Positions 38,292 to 47,175 are shown, counted from the first letter of the stretch. The stretch: 64,000 bases of DNA from Oxalobacter aliiformigenes (GCF_027116575.1 NZ_CP098252.1:930001-994000), one strand, 5' to 3'. Notes: a model not told the origin generated them from the sequence alone. Numbers and translations: made by a program.

Positions 38292-39500
38292 TTATCCGGA
38301 AAGCGTGTCCAGAATGGCTCTGGCCGCCCGTTTGCCCGAAGCGATGGCGGCCACGACGGTTGAACCGCCGTTGACCCGGTCGCCTCCCGCGAAAAGTCGC
38401 GGGTGTTCGGGCAGGCTGGCCAGATCGTCGGCCTTTTCCTGCCCGACGGCGAGGATGACCTTGTCGGTCGCCAGCGTCAGGGTGGATACATTGTCCGCAC
38501 CGGTAAAGACGATTCCGGTCACTTTGCCGTTTTCGCCGCGGATTTCTTTCGGGAAAAATTCGGCCAGTACGGGAATGCCCATTTTCACGGCCAGCAGGGT
38601 TTCGTCGATGTTGGCCGAGGCGAAAGCGATGGGGCGGCAGTAAACGAGCTTGACATTGGCGGCCAGCAGGGACGCGGCGGTGGTGGCGCAATCCATCGCG
38701 ACGTCGCCATCGCCGATGATGACGATCCGGTTGCCTTTTTCGGAGGGTTTCTCCAGCCGGGCGGTTTTCAGCCAGTCAAGGGCATGGTGGACACCGTCGA
38801 GTTCTTTTCCCGGCAGATCCAGCGTTTTGGGTTTCATCAGACCGGTTCCGACGAAAACCGCGTCGTACCGTTCAAGCAGGTTGTCGAGATCGTGGGCAGT
38901 CAGGTGGGTATCGCAAAAAAACTCGATTCCCAGTTTTTCGATGCGGGACAGGTCGAAATCGACGATTTCCTGCGGAAGCCTGAAGGGCGGGATGCCGAAC
39001 GAGAGCATGCCACCGGGTTGCGCCGTTTCCTCGAATACGGTGACTTTGCAGCCTTTTCGGGCCAGTTCTACCGCACAGGCCAGCGAAGCGGGCCCGGCGC
39101 CCACACAGGCGACTGTTTTGCCGTTGGGTTCTCCGGCCTCGAGAATATGCATGTCCAGCCGTCGTTCCTCGTCGGTGATGAAACGCTGGAGTTTCGCGAT
39201 TTTGACAGGCGCGTCCAGCCGCGACCGGGCACAGGCGCCTTCGCACAATTCGTTGACCGGACAGATGCGGGAACAGCTCGCTCCCAGCGGATTGTTTTCC
39301 CGGATGGTCTCTGCCGCTCCCCAGAGGTTCGAGAAACGCAACGAGCGGATGAATCGGGCCGGATCGGTTCCGGCCGGGCAGGCGGCGCTGCATGGTGCGT
39401 CGTGGCAGAGCAGGCAGCGCGCCGCTTCGGCCATGGCGGCGCGGGCGTCGAACCCCTTTTCCAGTTCCCGGTTTTCCATGACACGGATGGTACGGCTCAT
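38292..39500 (-). CDS. preT: NAD(P)-dependent dihydropyrimidine dehydrogenase subunit PreT
   Basis: PreT supplies reducing equivalents to PreA. The N-terminal domain has the paired cysteine pattern ([18 protein letters not shown] and [15 protein letters not shown]) that binds 4Fe-4S clusters in GltD-type proteins. The FAD motif [17 protein letters not shown], the NAD(P) motif [12 protein letters not shown] and the closing [13 protein letters not shown] follow. The product is 402 residues. An AGGAG six bases before ATG 39500 gives a confident start. It is the first gene of preTA. Confidence 0.93.
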   Translation of the reverse strand: MSRTIRVMENRELEKGFDARAAMAEAARCLLCHDAPCSAACPAGTDPARFIRSLRFSNLWGAAETIRENNPLGASCSRICPVNELCEGACARSRLDAPVKIAKLQRFITDEERRLDMHILEAGEPNGKTVACVGAGPASLACAVELARKGCKVTVFEETAQPGGMLSFGIPPFRLPQEIVDFDLSRIEKLGIEFFCDTHLTAHDLDNLLERYDAVFVGTGLMKPKTLDLPGKELDGVHHALDWLKTARLEKPSEKGNRIVIIGDGDVAMDCATTAASLLAANVKLVYCRPIAFASANIDETLLAVKMGIPVLAEFFPKEIRGENGKVTGIVFTGADNVSTLTLATDKVILAVGQEKADDLASLPEHPRLFAGGDRVNGGSTVVAAIASGKRAARAILDTLSG

Positions 39501-40085
39501 ACAATCTCCTTGGATTGGCCTGTTTTCGGAAAGGCCATACCGTCAGTATAAGGGAAAGTGTCCTTTCACGGAGCATGCCGTTTCATGGAGGGGATAAAAA
39601 AACGGAGATCTGTCTTTTGTCGCCACAAGTGGGTGGCCGTTGTCCGGGCCGAAAAAGATGGAATGGGGCGTTTGCCTGAAAACCGGCCGGTTCCGGGAAA
39701 ACGCGAAAAGTCCGCCCGGGACGGAGAACGGGCCGGAGGCAGACAAAAGGAGAACCGTACCGGTTCCCGTCCGGGAAAAACGTTCAGGCAGATGGGACGC
39801 GAAATACCGGTTCTGCTTGCGGCAAGGCGGTGATGGAACGGTCTGGCTCTGTCAGGCGGCAGGAGTGAAAAGCGATACGGGGAACATCCACCGTGCCGGA
39901 ATGTGTCTGTATTCACCCGCGATACGCCACGAAGCGCGCCGTATCGGATGAAACGCGGGCATCCCTGTGCCGGCGGAGAGGTGAATCGCCCGGGAGACGG
40001 TCTTTTGCCGCGAAGGTTTTTCCGGTATGACGAAGCGTTTGCCATGCCATTGCCTGCCCGTACCGGTCAGGCAATGGTGCCGGGA
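39501..40085. other. Intergenic region before preT
   Basis: I see no gene in these 585 bases. A 10-bp hairpin, CCATTGCCTG at 40047-40056 against CAGGCAATGG at 40068-40077, sits just past the stop of the sigma-54 activator gene. It has no T-run, so termination there is uncertain. Confidence 0.4.
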
Positions 40086-41732
40086 TCAGGCGGTTTCCGT
40101 GACGGTGGACGGCATTTCCTCTTTTTCACGGAAATCGTCGACGGCGATACCCAAACGCTTGATACGCGCCAGCAATGTCGTCCGTTTCAGCCCAAGCCGG
40201 GCGGCGGCGCCGGACTTGCCGCCGATCTGTCCTCCGGTTTCGCGAAGTGCCCGGATGATCGCGTTTCTGTCCGTCTGCGGTATGACCGGGGCGGGAATGC
40301 GAATGGGTTCCGGTGTTTGGACGGTGACCGGAAAAGTACGGGTCGTGAAACCGGACAGCGATTCGGGAGTGAGATTTAACACCGTACTGTTGCCGGTCAG
40401 AATCACCGCCCGTTCCATGACGTTTTCCAGTTCGCGTATATTGCCGGGCCAGGGCAGCCGGCTCATCATGTCCAGTATCGGTTCAGGGATGGTCGTGATG
40501 TGCCGGTTCATCTGGCGGGCATATTTGCGGACGAAGAATCTCGCCAGCAGGGGGATGTCTTCCGCCCGTTCACGAAGGGGCGGAATGGTGATCGGAAAGA
40601 CGTTCAGCCGGTAGAACAGGTCGCTGCGGAATGTCTTGTCCTCGATCTTCTGGGCGAGATTGCAGTTCGTCGCGGCGATAAAGCGGACATCGACCGGAAG
40701 AGTGACGACACTTCCCAGTCGCCGGATCTGGTGTTCCTGCAAAACACTTAACAGCTTCGGCTGGAGATCCAGCGGCATATCGCCGATTTCATCGAGGAAC
40801 AGGGTGCTTTTGTCTGCCTGTTCGAAGTGACCGATCCGCCGGTTCAACGCTCCGGTGAAGGCGCCTTTTTCATGGCCGAACAGTTCGCTTTCCATCAGTT
40901 CGGACGGAATGGCCGTACAGTTCATCTTGACCATTTCATGCATGTTTCTTTCGGAAAGGTCGTGGATGGTTTGTGCCACGAGTCCCTTGCCGGTTCCCGT
41001 TTCTCCCTGAAGCAATACGGTGGCATTACATGGTGCAACGATTTCGATCTGGCGGAGAATGGATTGGATGGCAGGACTGTTGCCGATGATGTTGTGGGGA
41101 TGCAAGGAGGCATCCTGCTCCACAGGAGAAGAATCCGCCGGTAGCGGGAGCGCGGAACAGGAATTGCCGTTCCCGTGCAGCAGGATGACGTCGATCGCCA
41201 TGGCCAGCATGCTGCTGACACGGTTTAGCAGTTCCATGACATCAGGAGTGAAATGCGAATGCCTGACGCTGCCGATGGCGAGTGCTCCCAGCAGTTCTCC
41301 TGCCGATACCAGCGGGAGGTGGAGCAGGACCTGAAGGCCTTTTTTCACCAGAGTGTCGATGAAAGGATATTTTCCGGCGTGTTCGAGCATCGCCTTGCGG
41401 TTAAACAGGATTTTTTCATGGTTGCGCAGGGCGGTTCCCAGCAGGGTGGCATGCAACGATTTGCTGTAGCAGTTGCATGTCCGCCGGTTCTGGCGGTCGA
41501 ATGCAAAGGAATGGGCATTCAGTCTGAAGGTCGAGGATTCCACGGTTTCGAGACTGATGAAATCCAGCCCGAAAAAGGCGTGCAGGTAATCGGCTGTTTT
41601 TTCGGCCAGGGAGGGGATATCTCTGGTGGCGATAACAGCGTCTGTCAGATCGACCAGAAAATGAAAATAATCGTGTTCATGACGGTCCACTGTATTGCAG
41701 AGACCACCATGACGGTAATCAAATGCAGTCAT
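40086..41732 (-). CDS. Sigma-54-dependent transcriptional activator, FhlA/NorR-like
   Basis: This 548-residue protein has a GAF-like sensory domain (about 20-190), a central AAA+ domain and a C-terminal Fis-type HTH. The AAA+ domain has Walker A GETGTGKG, the GAFTGA loop that contacts sigma-54, Walker B LFLDEIGD and the arginine-finger region (FRSDLFYRLNVFPI). The HTH reads SGAAARLGLKRTTLLARIKRLGI. The single GAF domain and overall length are like NorR or half of FhlA. In FhlA the sensory part binds formate. Its neighbour is an OFA transporter gene with a sigma-54-type promoter, so a regulatory link is plausible. The effector is not known. No receiver domain is present, so it is not a response regulator. 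Confidence 0.87.
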   Translation of the reverse strand: MTAFDYRHGGLCNTVDRHEHDYFHFLVDLTDAVIATRDIPSLAEKTADYLHAFFGLDFISLETVESSTFRLNAHSFAFDRQNRRTCNCYSKSLHATLLGTALRNHEKILFNRKAMLEHAGKYPFIDTLVKKGLQVLLHLPLVSAGELLGALAIGSVRHSHFTPDVMELLNRVSSMLAMAIDVILLHGNGNSCSALPLPADSSPVEQDASLHPHNIIGNSPAIQSILRQIEIVAPCNATVLLQGETGTGKGLVAQTIHDLSERNMHEMVKMNCTAIPSELMESELFGHEKGAFTGALNRRIGHFEQADKSTLFLDEIGDMPLDLQPKLLSVLQEHQIRRLGSVVTLPVDVRFIAATNCNLAQKIEDKTFRSDLFYRLNVFPITIPPLRERAEDIPLLARFFVRKYARQMNRHITTIPEPILDMMSRLPWPGNIRELENVMERAVILTGNSTVLNLTPESLSGFTTRTFPVTVQTPEPIRIPAPVIPQTDRNAIIRALRETGGQIGGKSGAAARLGLKRTTLLARIKRLGIAVDDFREKEEMPSTVTETA

Positions 41733-41948
41733 TACTGAATGTTTCCATTAATACCGGAGATTTCCGTGAAGCAGGCTCTCGTACGGTCTGGGAGTTTTCG
41801 TTATCGGGGAGCTGTGGCGGATCGTTCCTTTTTTGGGATGCAAAATATGTTTTGAGTTACATAAAGGAAATTTTACCATATGTTTCTGCTTTCAGATATA
41901 TGGCGTGTTTTGTAGTCCGGCGGCGGGAGAGAAGGGACTGTATATGAG
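41733..41948. other. Spacer upstream of the sigma-54 activator gene
   Basis: It contains the promoter of the activator gene on the minus strand, which I cannot place, and ends at the transporter terminator. No gene is visible. Confidence 0.25.
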
Positions 41949-41980
41949 AAAAGCGGCAATACCGGAGTATTGCCGCTTTT
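41949..41980 (-). terminator. Intrinsic terminator of the OFA transporter gene
   Basis: A perfect 14-bp stem, AAAAGCGGCAATAC at 41949-41962 against GTATTGCCGCTTTT at 41967-41980, has a 4-base loop. It ends 53 bases past the transporter stop, and the T-run works on the minus strand and also on the plus strand. Confidence 0.88.
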
Positions 41981-42033
41981 TATATTGCAGAAAATCCGCT
42001 ACAGGGTCGGCAATGATACCGGCCCTGTCAGGA

Positions 42034-43323
42034 TTACTTGGCAGCAGCGGCTGCGGCAGCTTCCTGTGCTTCGACTTCCTTGTTGTTGTTTTCGATGAAA
42101 CGGCGACGCCACGGTTTCAGGACGAAGAACGACAAGAGGGAACAGGTTGCAGCGATACATGCCGACAGAATGAAGGTACGGTTCCAGTTACCGCCTTTGG
42201 CCAGACCGGCTGCCAGCGGAACCAGCAGGGAGGATGTCCCTTTTGCGGTATACAGCGTACCGGCATTACCGGCGGCGAACTTCGAACCGAACGTGTCGGC
42301 ACACATGGACGGGAACAGCGAGAAGATTTCACCCCAGCATGCGAACGTCATGGCAGCGAAGAACATGAAGCCGATCGGCTGACGGCCCCAGAAGACCAGA
42401 CCCAGCAGGGCGACGGCTTCACCACCGAACACGACGAGCATCAGGTTTTCACGGCCGAAATGGTCGGACAGATAACCCATCAGCGGACGGGTAGCGCCGT
42501 TACAGATGTTGTCGATGGACATGGCCATGGTCAGCAGCGGCAGGGTGACACCCAGGCAGGTGACCGGAATCTTGTCCAGACCGTAGTCGCGGGAAACCGG
42601 ACCGAACGAAGCCGTCGCCATGATACCGCCGGAGGCAACACCCACGAAGCAGATGTAGATCAGCCAGAACAGGGGTTCGCGCAACATCTGGGTCTGGGAA
42701 TAATTCTTTTTGGAAGAAATGACCTTCGGAATGGCTTTCGTTCCGGGTGGCAGTTTGGCACGTGGCATGAACAGTGCGCAGGCGGTGATGATGCAACCCT
42801 GGATGATACCGAAGACGAAGAACGCCTGTTCATAGCCAGAGGTATTGATCATGTTGGCGACCGGAATGACGGTGACTGCGGCACCGGCACCGAAACCGGC
42901 TGCCGTCGCACCCGCTGCCAGACCCCGTTTGTCCGGGAACCATTTCAGCGAGTTACCGGAACAGGTACCGTACACGGCACCGGCGCCGGCACCGGTCAGG
43001 ATCTGGGCGAAATACAGAAATCCCAGGCTGGAAGCCTTGGAACAAAGAATCCAGCCAATGGTACTTAAAATGGCACCGAAAATAATGACCGGACGCGGAC
43101 CGAACTTGTCAACACCCCATCCTTCCAGAGGAACCAGCCAGGTTTCGAAAAACAGGAAGATGGTGAACGACAACTGAATGGCTGTACGGGCCCAGTGATA
43201 TTTATCTTCAATCGGAGCAACGAACAGCGTCCAGCCGTACTGGCAGTTCGCGATCGTCGCCATACAGACAATACCTAGAACAAGCTGTATCCACCGATTA
43301 GGATACTTTTCTTGTGTAGCCAT
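42034..43323 (-). CDS. OFA-family oxalate/formate-type antiporter, OxlT-like
   Basis: This 429-residue MFS protein has twelve hydrophobic segments and the OFA signatures QYGWTLF in helix 1, VDKFGPR between helices 2 and 3, and WFPDKRGLAAG between helices 4 and 5. By alignment from memory to Oxalobacter formigenes OxlT, both charged binding-site residues are kept: Arg279 in GATRPLMG (OxlT Arg272) and Lys361 in YTAKGTSS (OxlT Lys355). OxlT swaps oxalate for formate, the energy-yielding step of oxalate respiration. This protein differs from OxlT over most of its length, so it is a paralogue whose substrate may be oxalate or another small carboxylate. The C-terminus is an odd Ala-rich tail. AGGAGA precedes ATG 43323. 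The promoter is sigma-54-type. Confidence 0.88.
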   Translation of the reverse strand: MATQEKYPNRWIQLVLGIVCMATIANCQYGWTLFVAPIEDKYHWARTAIQLSFTIFLFFETWLVPLEGWGVDKFGPRPVIIFGAILSTIGWILCSKASSLGFLYFAQILTGAGAGAVYGTCSGNSLKWFPDKRGLAAGATAAGFGAGAAVTVIPVANMINTSGYEQAFFVFGIIQGCIITACALFMPRAKLPPGTKAIPKVISSKKNYSQTQMLREPLFWLIYICFVGVASGGIMATASFGPVSRDYGLDKIPVTCLGVTLPLLTMAMSIDNICNGATRPLMGYLSDHFGRENLMLVVFGGEAVALLGLVFWGRQPIGFMFFAAMTFACWGEIFSLFPSMCADTFGSKFAAGNAGTLYTAKGTSSLLVPLAAGLAKGGNWNRTFILSACIAATCSLLSFFVLKPWRRRFIENNNKEVEAQEAAAAAAAK

Positions 43324-43337
43324 AGATCTACTCTCCT
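43324..43337 (-). promoter_or_regulatory. Ribosome site of the transporter gene and predicted sRNA target
   Basis: The transporter mRNA carries AGGAGAGUAGAUCU directly before its AUG. These 14 bases can pair without a gap with bases 43574-43587 of the RNA transcribed divergently (12 Watson-Crick plus 2 G-U pairs). A hairpin-forming TGCCAT-AGAG-ATGGCA at 43391-43406 lies further up in the same leader. Confidence 0.5.
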
Positions 43338-43455
43338 AAATCTGATTTTTCCAAAAAGGAAATACTTTTCTGCAAACATGTCATCCGATTTGCCATAGAG
43401 ATGGCATGTCTGACAGTACCGCTCTTTGCAAATAACAAAGATCGAGAAACTGTTC

Positions 43456-43471
43456 TGCATTTTTTGTGCCA
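43456..43471 (-). promoter_or_regulatory. Sigma-54-type promoter of the OFA transporter gene
   Basis: On the minus strand the sequence reads TGGCACAAAAAATGCA. It has the full -24 element TGGCAC and a -12 TGC with the correct GG-to-GC spacing of the TGGCACG-N4-TTGC consensus. Initiation near 43445 would give a leader of about 120 nt. The nearby sigma-54 activator gene supports the reading. Confidence 0.6.
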
Positions 43472-43517
43472 GCTCAATTGTTGCCGATAAAAAAACATCG
43501 TTTTTTTTGATCCTGGT

Positions 43518-43535
43518 CAATTTTTTGAAAAATTG
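43518..43535. repeat. 18-bp palindrome between the divergent promoters
   Basis: CAATTTTT-TG-AAAAATTG is a perfect inverted repeat that touches the -24 element of the plus-strand promoter. It could be an operator or a bent A/T tract. Confidence 0.4.
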
Positions 43536-43549
43536 GCATGGAATATGCA
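43534..43549 (+). promoter_or_regulatory. Sigma-54-type promoter of the divergent small RNA
   Basis: TGGCATGGAATATGCA matches the sigma-54 consensus at 9 of 11 defined positions with correct spacing. It points away from the transporter and predicts a start near 43560. A near copy stands at 45998-46013. Confidence 0.55.
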
Positions 43550-43559
43550 TTAAAAAGCT

Positions 43560-43630
43560 CGGACTGAGATATCAGATCTATTCTCTTTTTGACGGGAAGA
43601 CTCTCCAACCGGGAGTCTTCTCTTTTTTTT
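43560..43630 (+). ncRNA. Predicted 70-nt small RNA targeting the OFA transporter mRNA
   Basis: The segment lies between a sigma-54-type promoter and a strong intrinsic terminator and contains no ORF. Its single-stranded 5' half holds AGATCTATTCTCTT (43574-43587). This could form 14 continuous pairs with the ribosome-binding stretch of the divergent transporter mRNA. The 3' half is the terminator stem followed by eight Ts, like an Hfq-binding sRNA tail. It does not overlap its target, so it would act in trans although encoded next to it. Everything beyond the sequence elements is inference. Confidence 0.55.
43595..43630 (+). terminator. Intrinsic terminator of the small RNA
   Basis: GAAGACTC (43596-43603) pairs with GAGTCTTC (43613-43620), extended inward by two or three pairs around an AACC loop. 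TCTTTTTTTT follows. There is no upstream plus-strand gene it could serve other than the predicted RNA. Confidence 0.8.
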
Positions 43631-44661
43631 GTATTTCGTGTTCTTGCCGTATGGTCCGTTACGGCGATTTTCCGTTTTTTTCTTTTGAAAACAGAGTGTT
43701 CCGTTCTTTTTTCGTTAAGTCCGGTACCGGATGCCGGCCAGGTGACCCGAATTGTCCTGTCCGTGGAAAGCATCGCGAAAAACGGCACCGGACATGAAGT
43801 GCTGTACGGGGAAGGCCGGTACGGGAGGAATATCCCGATAGTTTCGCGTGGGTGGAAAAAGAAAGCGAACAGGGTGATAAGGGATGGCACGATACGTGTT
43901 GACGTGTCATTTTCAAGTGGCAACGCAGTGTCATTGACACAAAATTGACACTGTTTTGACACGTTGACACGGCCTGTGATCAGGATATCCGGCTTTTTTG
44001 ACAGGATGATGAAAGGGTTTTTTGTAACCGGTTGTAACCGGTGCATTCATGGAAGCGGTCTGTCTTTTTTGCGGAAACGGGAGCGGACCAGCTATCCTGA
44101 AAGTTCTGTTTCGGGAATGGTCCGGAAAGTCTGTATCCTGACAGATGCAGTCGGGCGGAACGGAAGATTGCAGCTGGCAAACGAAGATGTTTTTTTTCGG
44201 GACATGAGGGAACCGGCCGGGGAAATTTGCACGGTTCGTGGCAGGGGCGTCAGTAGAGCGTAGCGGAAAAACCGGCCCGTTTGGCACGATAAAGGAATCG
44301 TTCTCCTCTTTTCATCGGGTGAGACCGAATCGTCTCCTGCAAAAAACGGACAGGGCAAACAACTTGATCCCGGGATTTCTTCCGTCCGGCTCCGGCACTC
44401 GCAAAACGGGAAATATCCACTCGTCGCACGGAAAAACTTTCGAAAGCCTTGCGCGTTTCTACAATATCACCGGCCAGAACCGTCACATGGCCATCAACGC
44501 CACCCGGCCCCGCTTTTCCGGCTTCATATTCTGCCAGACATTTTCGGTTCACCTTCCTGTTTTTTTGTTTGTCTTGTTTCCCGTACCGGAGTTGTCATGC
44601 TTTCTGGCCCGTTGGTTTGTAAATGTGTCGGCAGCGTCATGATGTGCATGGAAAAAACGGA
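43631..44661. other. 1 kb without a credible gene
   Basis: Apart from the TTGACAC array I find no gene here on either strand. The frames are short and lack family likeness. Confidence 0.35.
43897..43972. repeat. Array of TTGACAC repeats and GTGTCA palindromes
   Basis: TTGACAC starts at 43934, 43945, 43956 and 43964, so three units are spaced by 11 bases, about one helical turn. The first is half of a perfect palindrome GTGTCA-T-TGACAC (43928-43940). Another palindrome, TGAC-GT-GTCA, lies at 43900-43909. This resembles a multi-site operator or enhancer. It is about 430 bases upstream of the transporter promoter. Confidence 0.6.
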
Positions 44662-44702
44662 AGGCCATGAAGCGGCAGAAGTCATTTTCCGCTTCATGGC
44701 CT
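44653..44702 (-). terminator. Intrinsic terminator of the porin gene
   Basis: A perfect 14-bp stem, AGGCCATGAAGCGG at 44662-44675 against CCGCTTCATGGCCT at 44689-44702, is followed on the minus strand by TCCGTTTTTT. It begins 17 bases past the porin stop. Confidence 0.82.
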
Positions 44703-44718
44703 GTCAGGACTTATCCGG

Positions 44719-45801
44719 TCAGAACCGGTGTGTCATGCCGATCTGGACACCGGTAACGGAATCGTCGGCCACATCGTTACTGTTGTAGATTTCACCGACG
44801 GAATCGTTATCGCTGTCGGTATAGGCGACCATCGCGTACAGGGAAGTCCGTTTGGACATATCGTAGGTGTAACCCAGCGAATATTTGTTGGCCTTGCCGT
44901 CATATTCGGTATGGCTTTCGACTTCACCCCGGTTATACGAGAACTTGACGGTATGCGGGCCGGTATTGTACTGCAGGCCGACCAGCCAGTCTTTCTGGTC
45001 AACATCGGCATCGAGACCAGTGAGGACATTCATGGCAGCGCTCTTGACCTTGGTACTCTGATAGCCGACGGAAACCTTGAATCCCTGGTATGTGTAAGCT
45101 CCGCCGGCGTTCCACAGCCAGGATTTGTCGGAATCGGCCAGTCGGTCATAGTTGGCGGTCAGCATCAGCGGGCCGTTGTCGTATTTCAGGCCGATGCCGA
45201 AACCGTCGTTACCGTAGTCGTCGTAAATTCTATTTTCAGCGCCATGAGTTTCATGACCGAGCGTATAGCTTAGATTGATGCCGAAGCCAGCCCAGCTCGG
45301 GCTATCGTAGCGGATGGTGTTGGCCAGTTCTTCTGAGTAGAGAATGTTGTAACCCCCCATTGCGGAACCGACCCCGTAATAGGCAAACGGATCCAGTGCG
45401 CCGAAGTTTTCGATGGCGATATCGTTGACGCGACCGAGACGGACAGCGCCCCATGCTTCACCTTGCAGACCGACGTTGGCGGCGCCTTGCCATTCGACCC
45501 CGTCTTCCCCCTCAGGATCCGCTCCCTGAAGAATATCGAGCGCATTGTTGCCGGAGAATTTCGTGCCGTTGTTCAGGCTGAAGCGTCTTTCGAGCTGGAA
45601 GGTGGCTTTCATGCCGGAACCGAGCTCTTCCGTACCCTTGAAGCCGATACGGCTGTCTTCGTTGCTGCCCATGCGGACGTCGGAGCCGGTTTCCTTGATC
45701 AGGCCGGTATCCACCGTACCGTAAATGGTGACGTTGGTCTGGGCGTATGCAGCACCTGCGCAGGTGCCCAGTACAGCCAATGCGATAAGAGTTTTTTTCA
45801 T
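44719..45801 (-). CDS. Outer-membrane trimeric porin, betaproteobacterial type
   Basis: This 360-residue protein has a clear signal peptide (MKKTLIALAVLGTCAGAAYA, cleavage before Gln21). The mature start QTNVTIYGTVDTGL and the blocks DSRIGFKGTEELGSGMKATFQLE and RLGRVNDI are hallmarks of the Gram_neg_porin family of Burkholderiales. The C-terminus GVQIGMTHRF ends in the Phe needed for outer-membrane assembly. It should form a 16-strand trimeric channel for small solutes, possibly anions. GAGGACA precedes ATG 45801. It could serve the nearby carboxylate transporter, but that is only a positional suggestion. Confidence 0.93.
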   Translation of the reverse strand: MKKTLIALAVLGTCAGAAYAQTNVTIYGTVDTGLIKETGSDVRMGSNEDSRIGFKGTEELGSGMKATFQLERRFSLNNGTKFSGNNALDILQGADPEGEDGVEWQGAANVGLQGEAWGAVRLGRVNDIAIENFGALDPFAYYGVGSAMGGYNILYSEELANTIRYDSPSWAGFGINLSYTLGHETHGAENRIYDDYGNDGFGIGLKYDNGPLMLTANYDRLADSDKSWLWNAGGAYTYQGFKVSVGYQSTKVKSAAMNVLTGLDADVDQKDWLVGLQYNTGPHTVKFSYNRGEVESHTEYDGKANKYSLGYTYDMSKRTSLYAMVAYTDSDNDSVGEIYNSNDVADDSVTGVQIGMTHRF

Positions 45802-45997
45802 GATTGTCCTCTTGGAAAAATAAACAAAATTCCTGTGTCAAATGCACCATGTCAGAGCATCCGGGGAAGGCGTCCTGTCTCCGGCACAGGCATTTGTTTT
45901 CATTCTATGAACACGGGACAGAACACTGGCAAGGGCGCCGGGACGGTTTTTTCTTTTTATTGAATGATTTGTCTTGTTTTCACCACATATTTTCCGT

Positions 45998-46013
45998 TGG
46001 CACGGATTATGCA
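45998..46013 (+). promoter_or_regulatory. Sigma-54-type promoter without an evident gene
   Basis: TGGCACGGATTATGCA has the perfect -24 element TGGCACG and a -12 ATGC with correct spacing. Over 18 bases it matches the promoter at 43533-43550 at 16 positions. It points to the plus strand, where no gene follows before 49.9 kb, so it may drive another small RNA. Confidence 0.5.
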
Positions 46014-46055
46014 TGACATTACTGTCCGCCGCTCCGCTTGTCTGATCATAATATG

Positions 46056-46069
46056 TTGTTTTAAAACAA
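46056..46069. repeat. 14-bp palindrome upstream of the porin gene
   Basis: TTGTTTTAAAACAA is a perfect inverted repeat, 43 bases past the orphan sigma-54-type promoter and about 255 bases upstream of the porin start. It is a possible operator. Confidence 0.35.
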
Positions 46070-46089
46070 AAAAACGGGCCTTTCCCCGT

Positions 46090-47175
46090 GCATTGCCATG
46101 AAGCGTTCCCAGCACCAGAATAGTGCAAATCTCATCAATCGGTTGTCAGGATTATGCTGTTGTGTATCAAGAAAATATAAAATAAAAAGTTATACATTTT
46201 TTTATTGCCGGCAGAAGAGCCGGATTTTCTTTCCTTGCCGTCCTGCCAGGGACGGTGAAAACCAGGGGGACAGGCCACGTTTTCGCGAGTTCAGGGAAGA
46301 TGCCATGACCTTGTCCGGCTGGCCGATTTTTGCCCTGGAGGGCAGCCAGCGATGGCTTTCTCGGTGGATTTTTCGTCTGTTCGGGGTTCGGTCGCGCCGT
46401 TTCTTTTCCGGTTTCAGCGGGTGTTTCCTTCTTCTGGCGGGGTGTTGTGGCGACGTCGTTTTTCCTGCCGGTTTCCGTCTTGCATGGCGCAAAAACGGGT
46501 GAAAGACCGGGCCTGAAAATGGCAAACAAGAGCCGCCGGAAAGCAAGGCCATTCATGCGGGATAAGTCAGGCTGAAGGGAGTTTCATCGGAAAACCTTGC
46601 AGGCAACGGAATACAGTGGAACGTTTTCCTGTGGGGGAATATGAGGGGGTGGTTTGTCCGGGGATATTCAGGAAAGCAGTCGGCGGGCAAGGGCCGGTTT
46701 TTTTTTTACCAAGTCGAAGACGTCAGCCGGAAACGGTGAGGCTGGCCGGTGCCGGCAACGATGTGCCGGGCGAATCGTGAATCGTTTCGGCCGGTACCAT
46801 ACGATACGGCAACCGGATACAATGGCTGTGCTCGCTTTTCCGTGTTTCCAGGACAGGCTGCCGCTTCGGCGGGACGCTGTGTCTGTCGGCGGCAAACGAG
46901 CGCTTTCTCCGAAATTTTGCATCCGCCAGACCATTCAGGCGGGACTGCCGAGGGGGGACGGTATCCGATGGAACAGGCGTTTTTGCGGCAACCCGAACGG
47001 ATGCGGGATATGGTTGCCCTTCTGGCCGATGGATAACAAACCGGTCATGCCATAAGCCGGATTGCCGGCAAGTCCCGGATCATGTTTTCCGGCCGGCCCG
47101 GACGACGGTTTTTCCCGTCAGACCGGTCGGAATGTCTGCCGTGGTCACCGCATCGCCACGGCGTTTTGCTGTCGT
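46090..47175. other. About 1.1 kb without a credible gene
   Basis: This lies between the porin upstream region and the 3' end of the copper ATPase gene. An AT-rich patch at about 46175-46205 stands out from GC-rich surroundings. No frame has convincing likeness to a protein family. Confidence 0.35.

Noticed and set aside
42034-43323. Naming the transporter oxlT itself
   Set aside because: The binding-site Arg and Lys are kept, but the N-terminus and most of the sequence differ from OxlT as I remember it, so it is called OxlT-like without a symbol.
46070-46090. Minus-strand terminator ACGGG/CCCGT with a T-run
   Set aside because: The stem has only five pairs, and no minus-strand gene ends nearby.
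46654-47055. A 133-codon plus-strand gene
   Set aside because: No ribosome site, no family likeness, and a composition rich in Arg and Cys like the surrounding chance frames.
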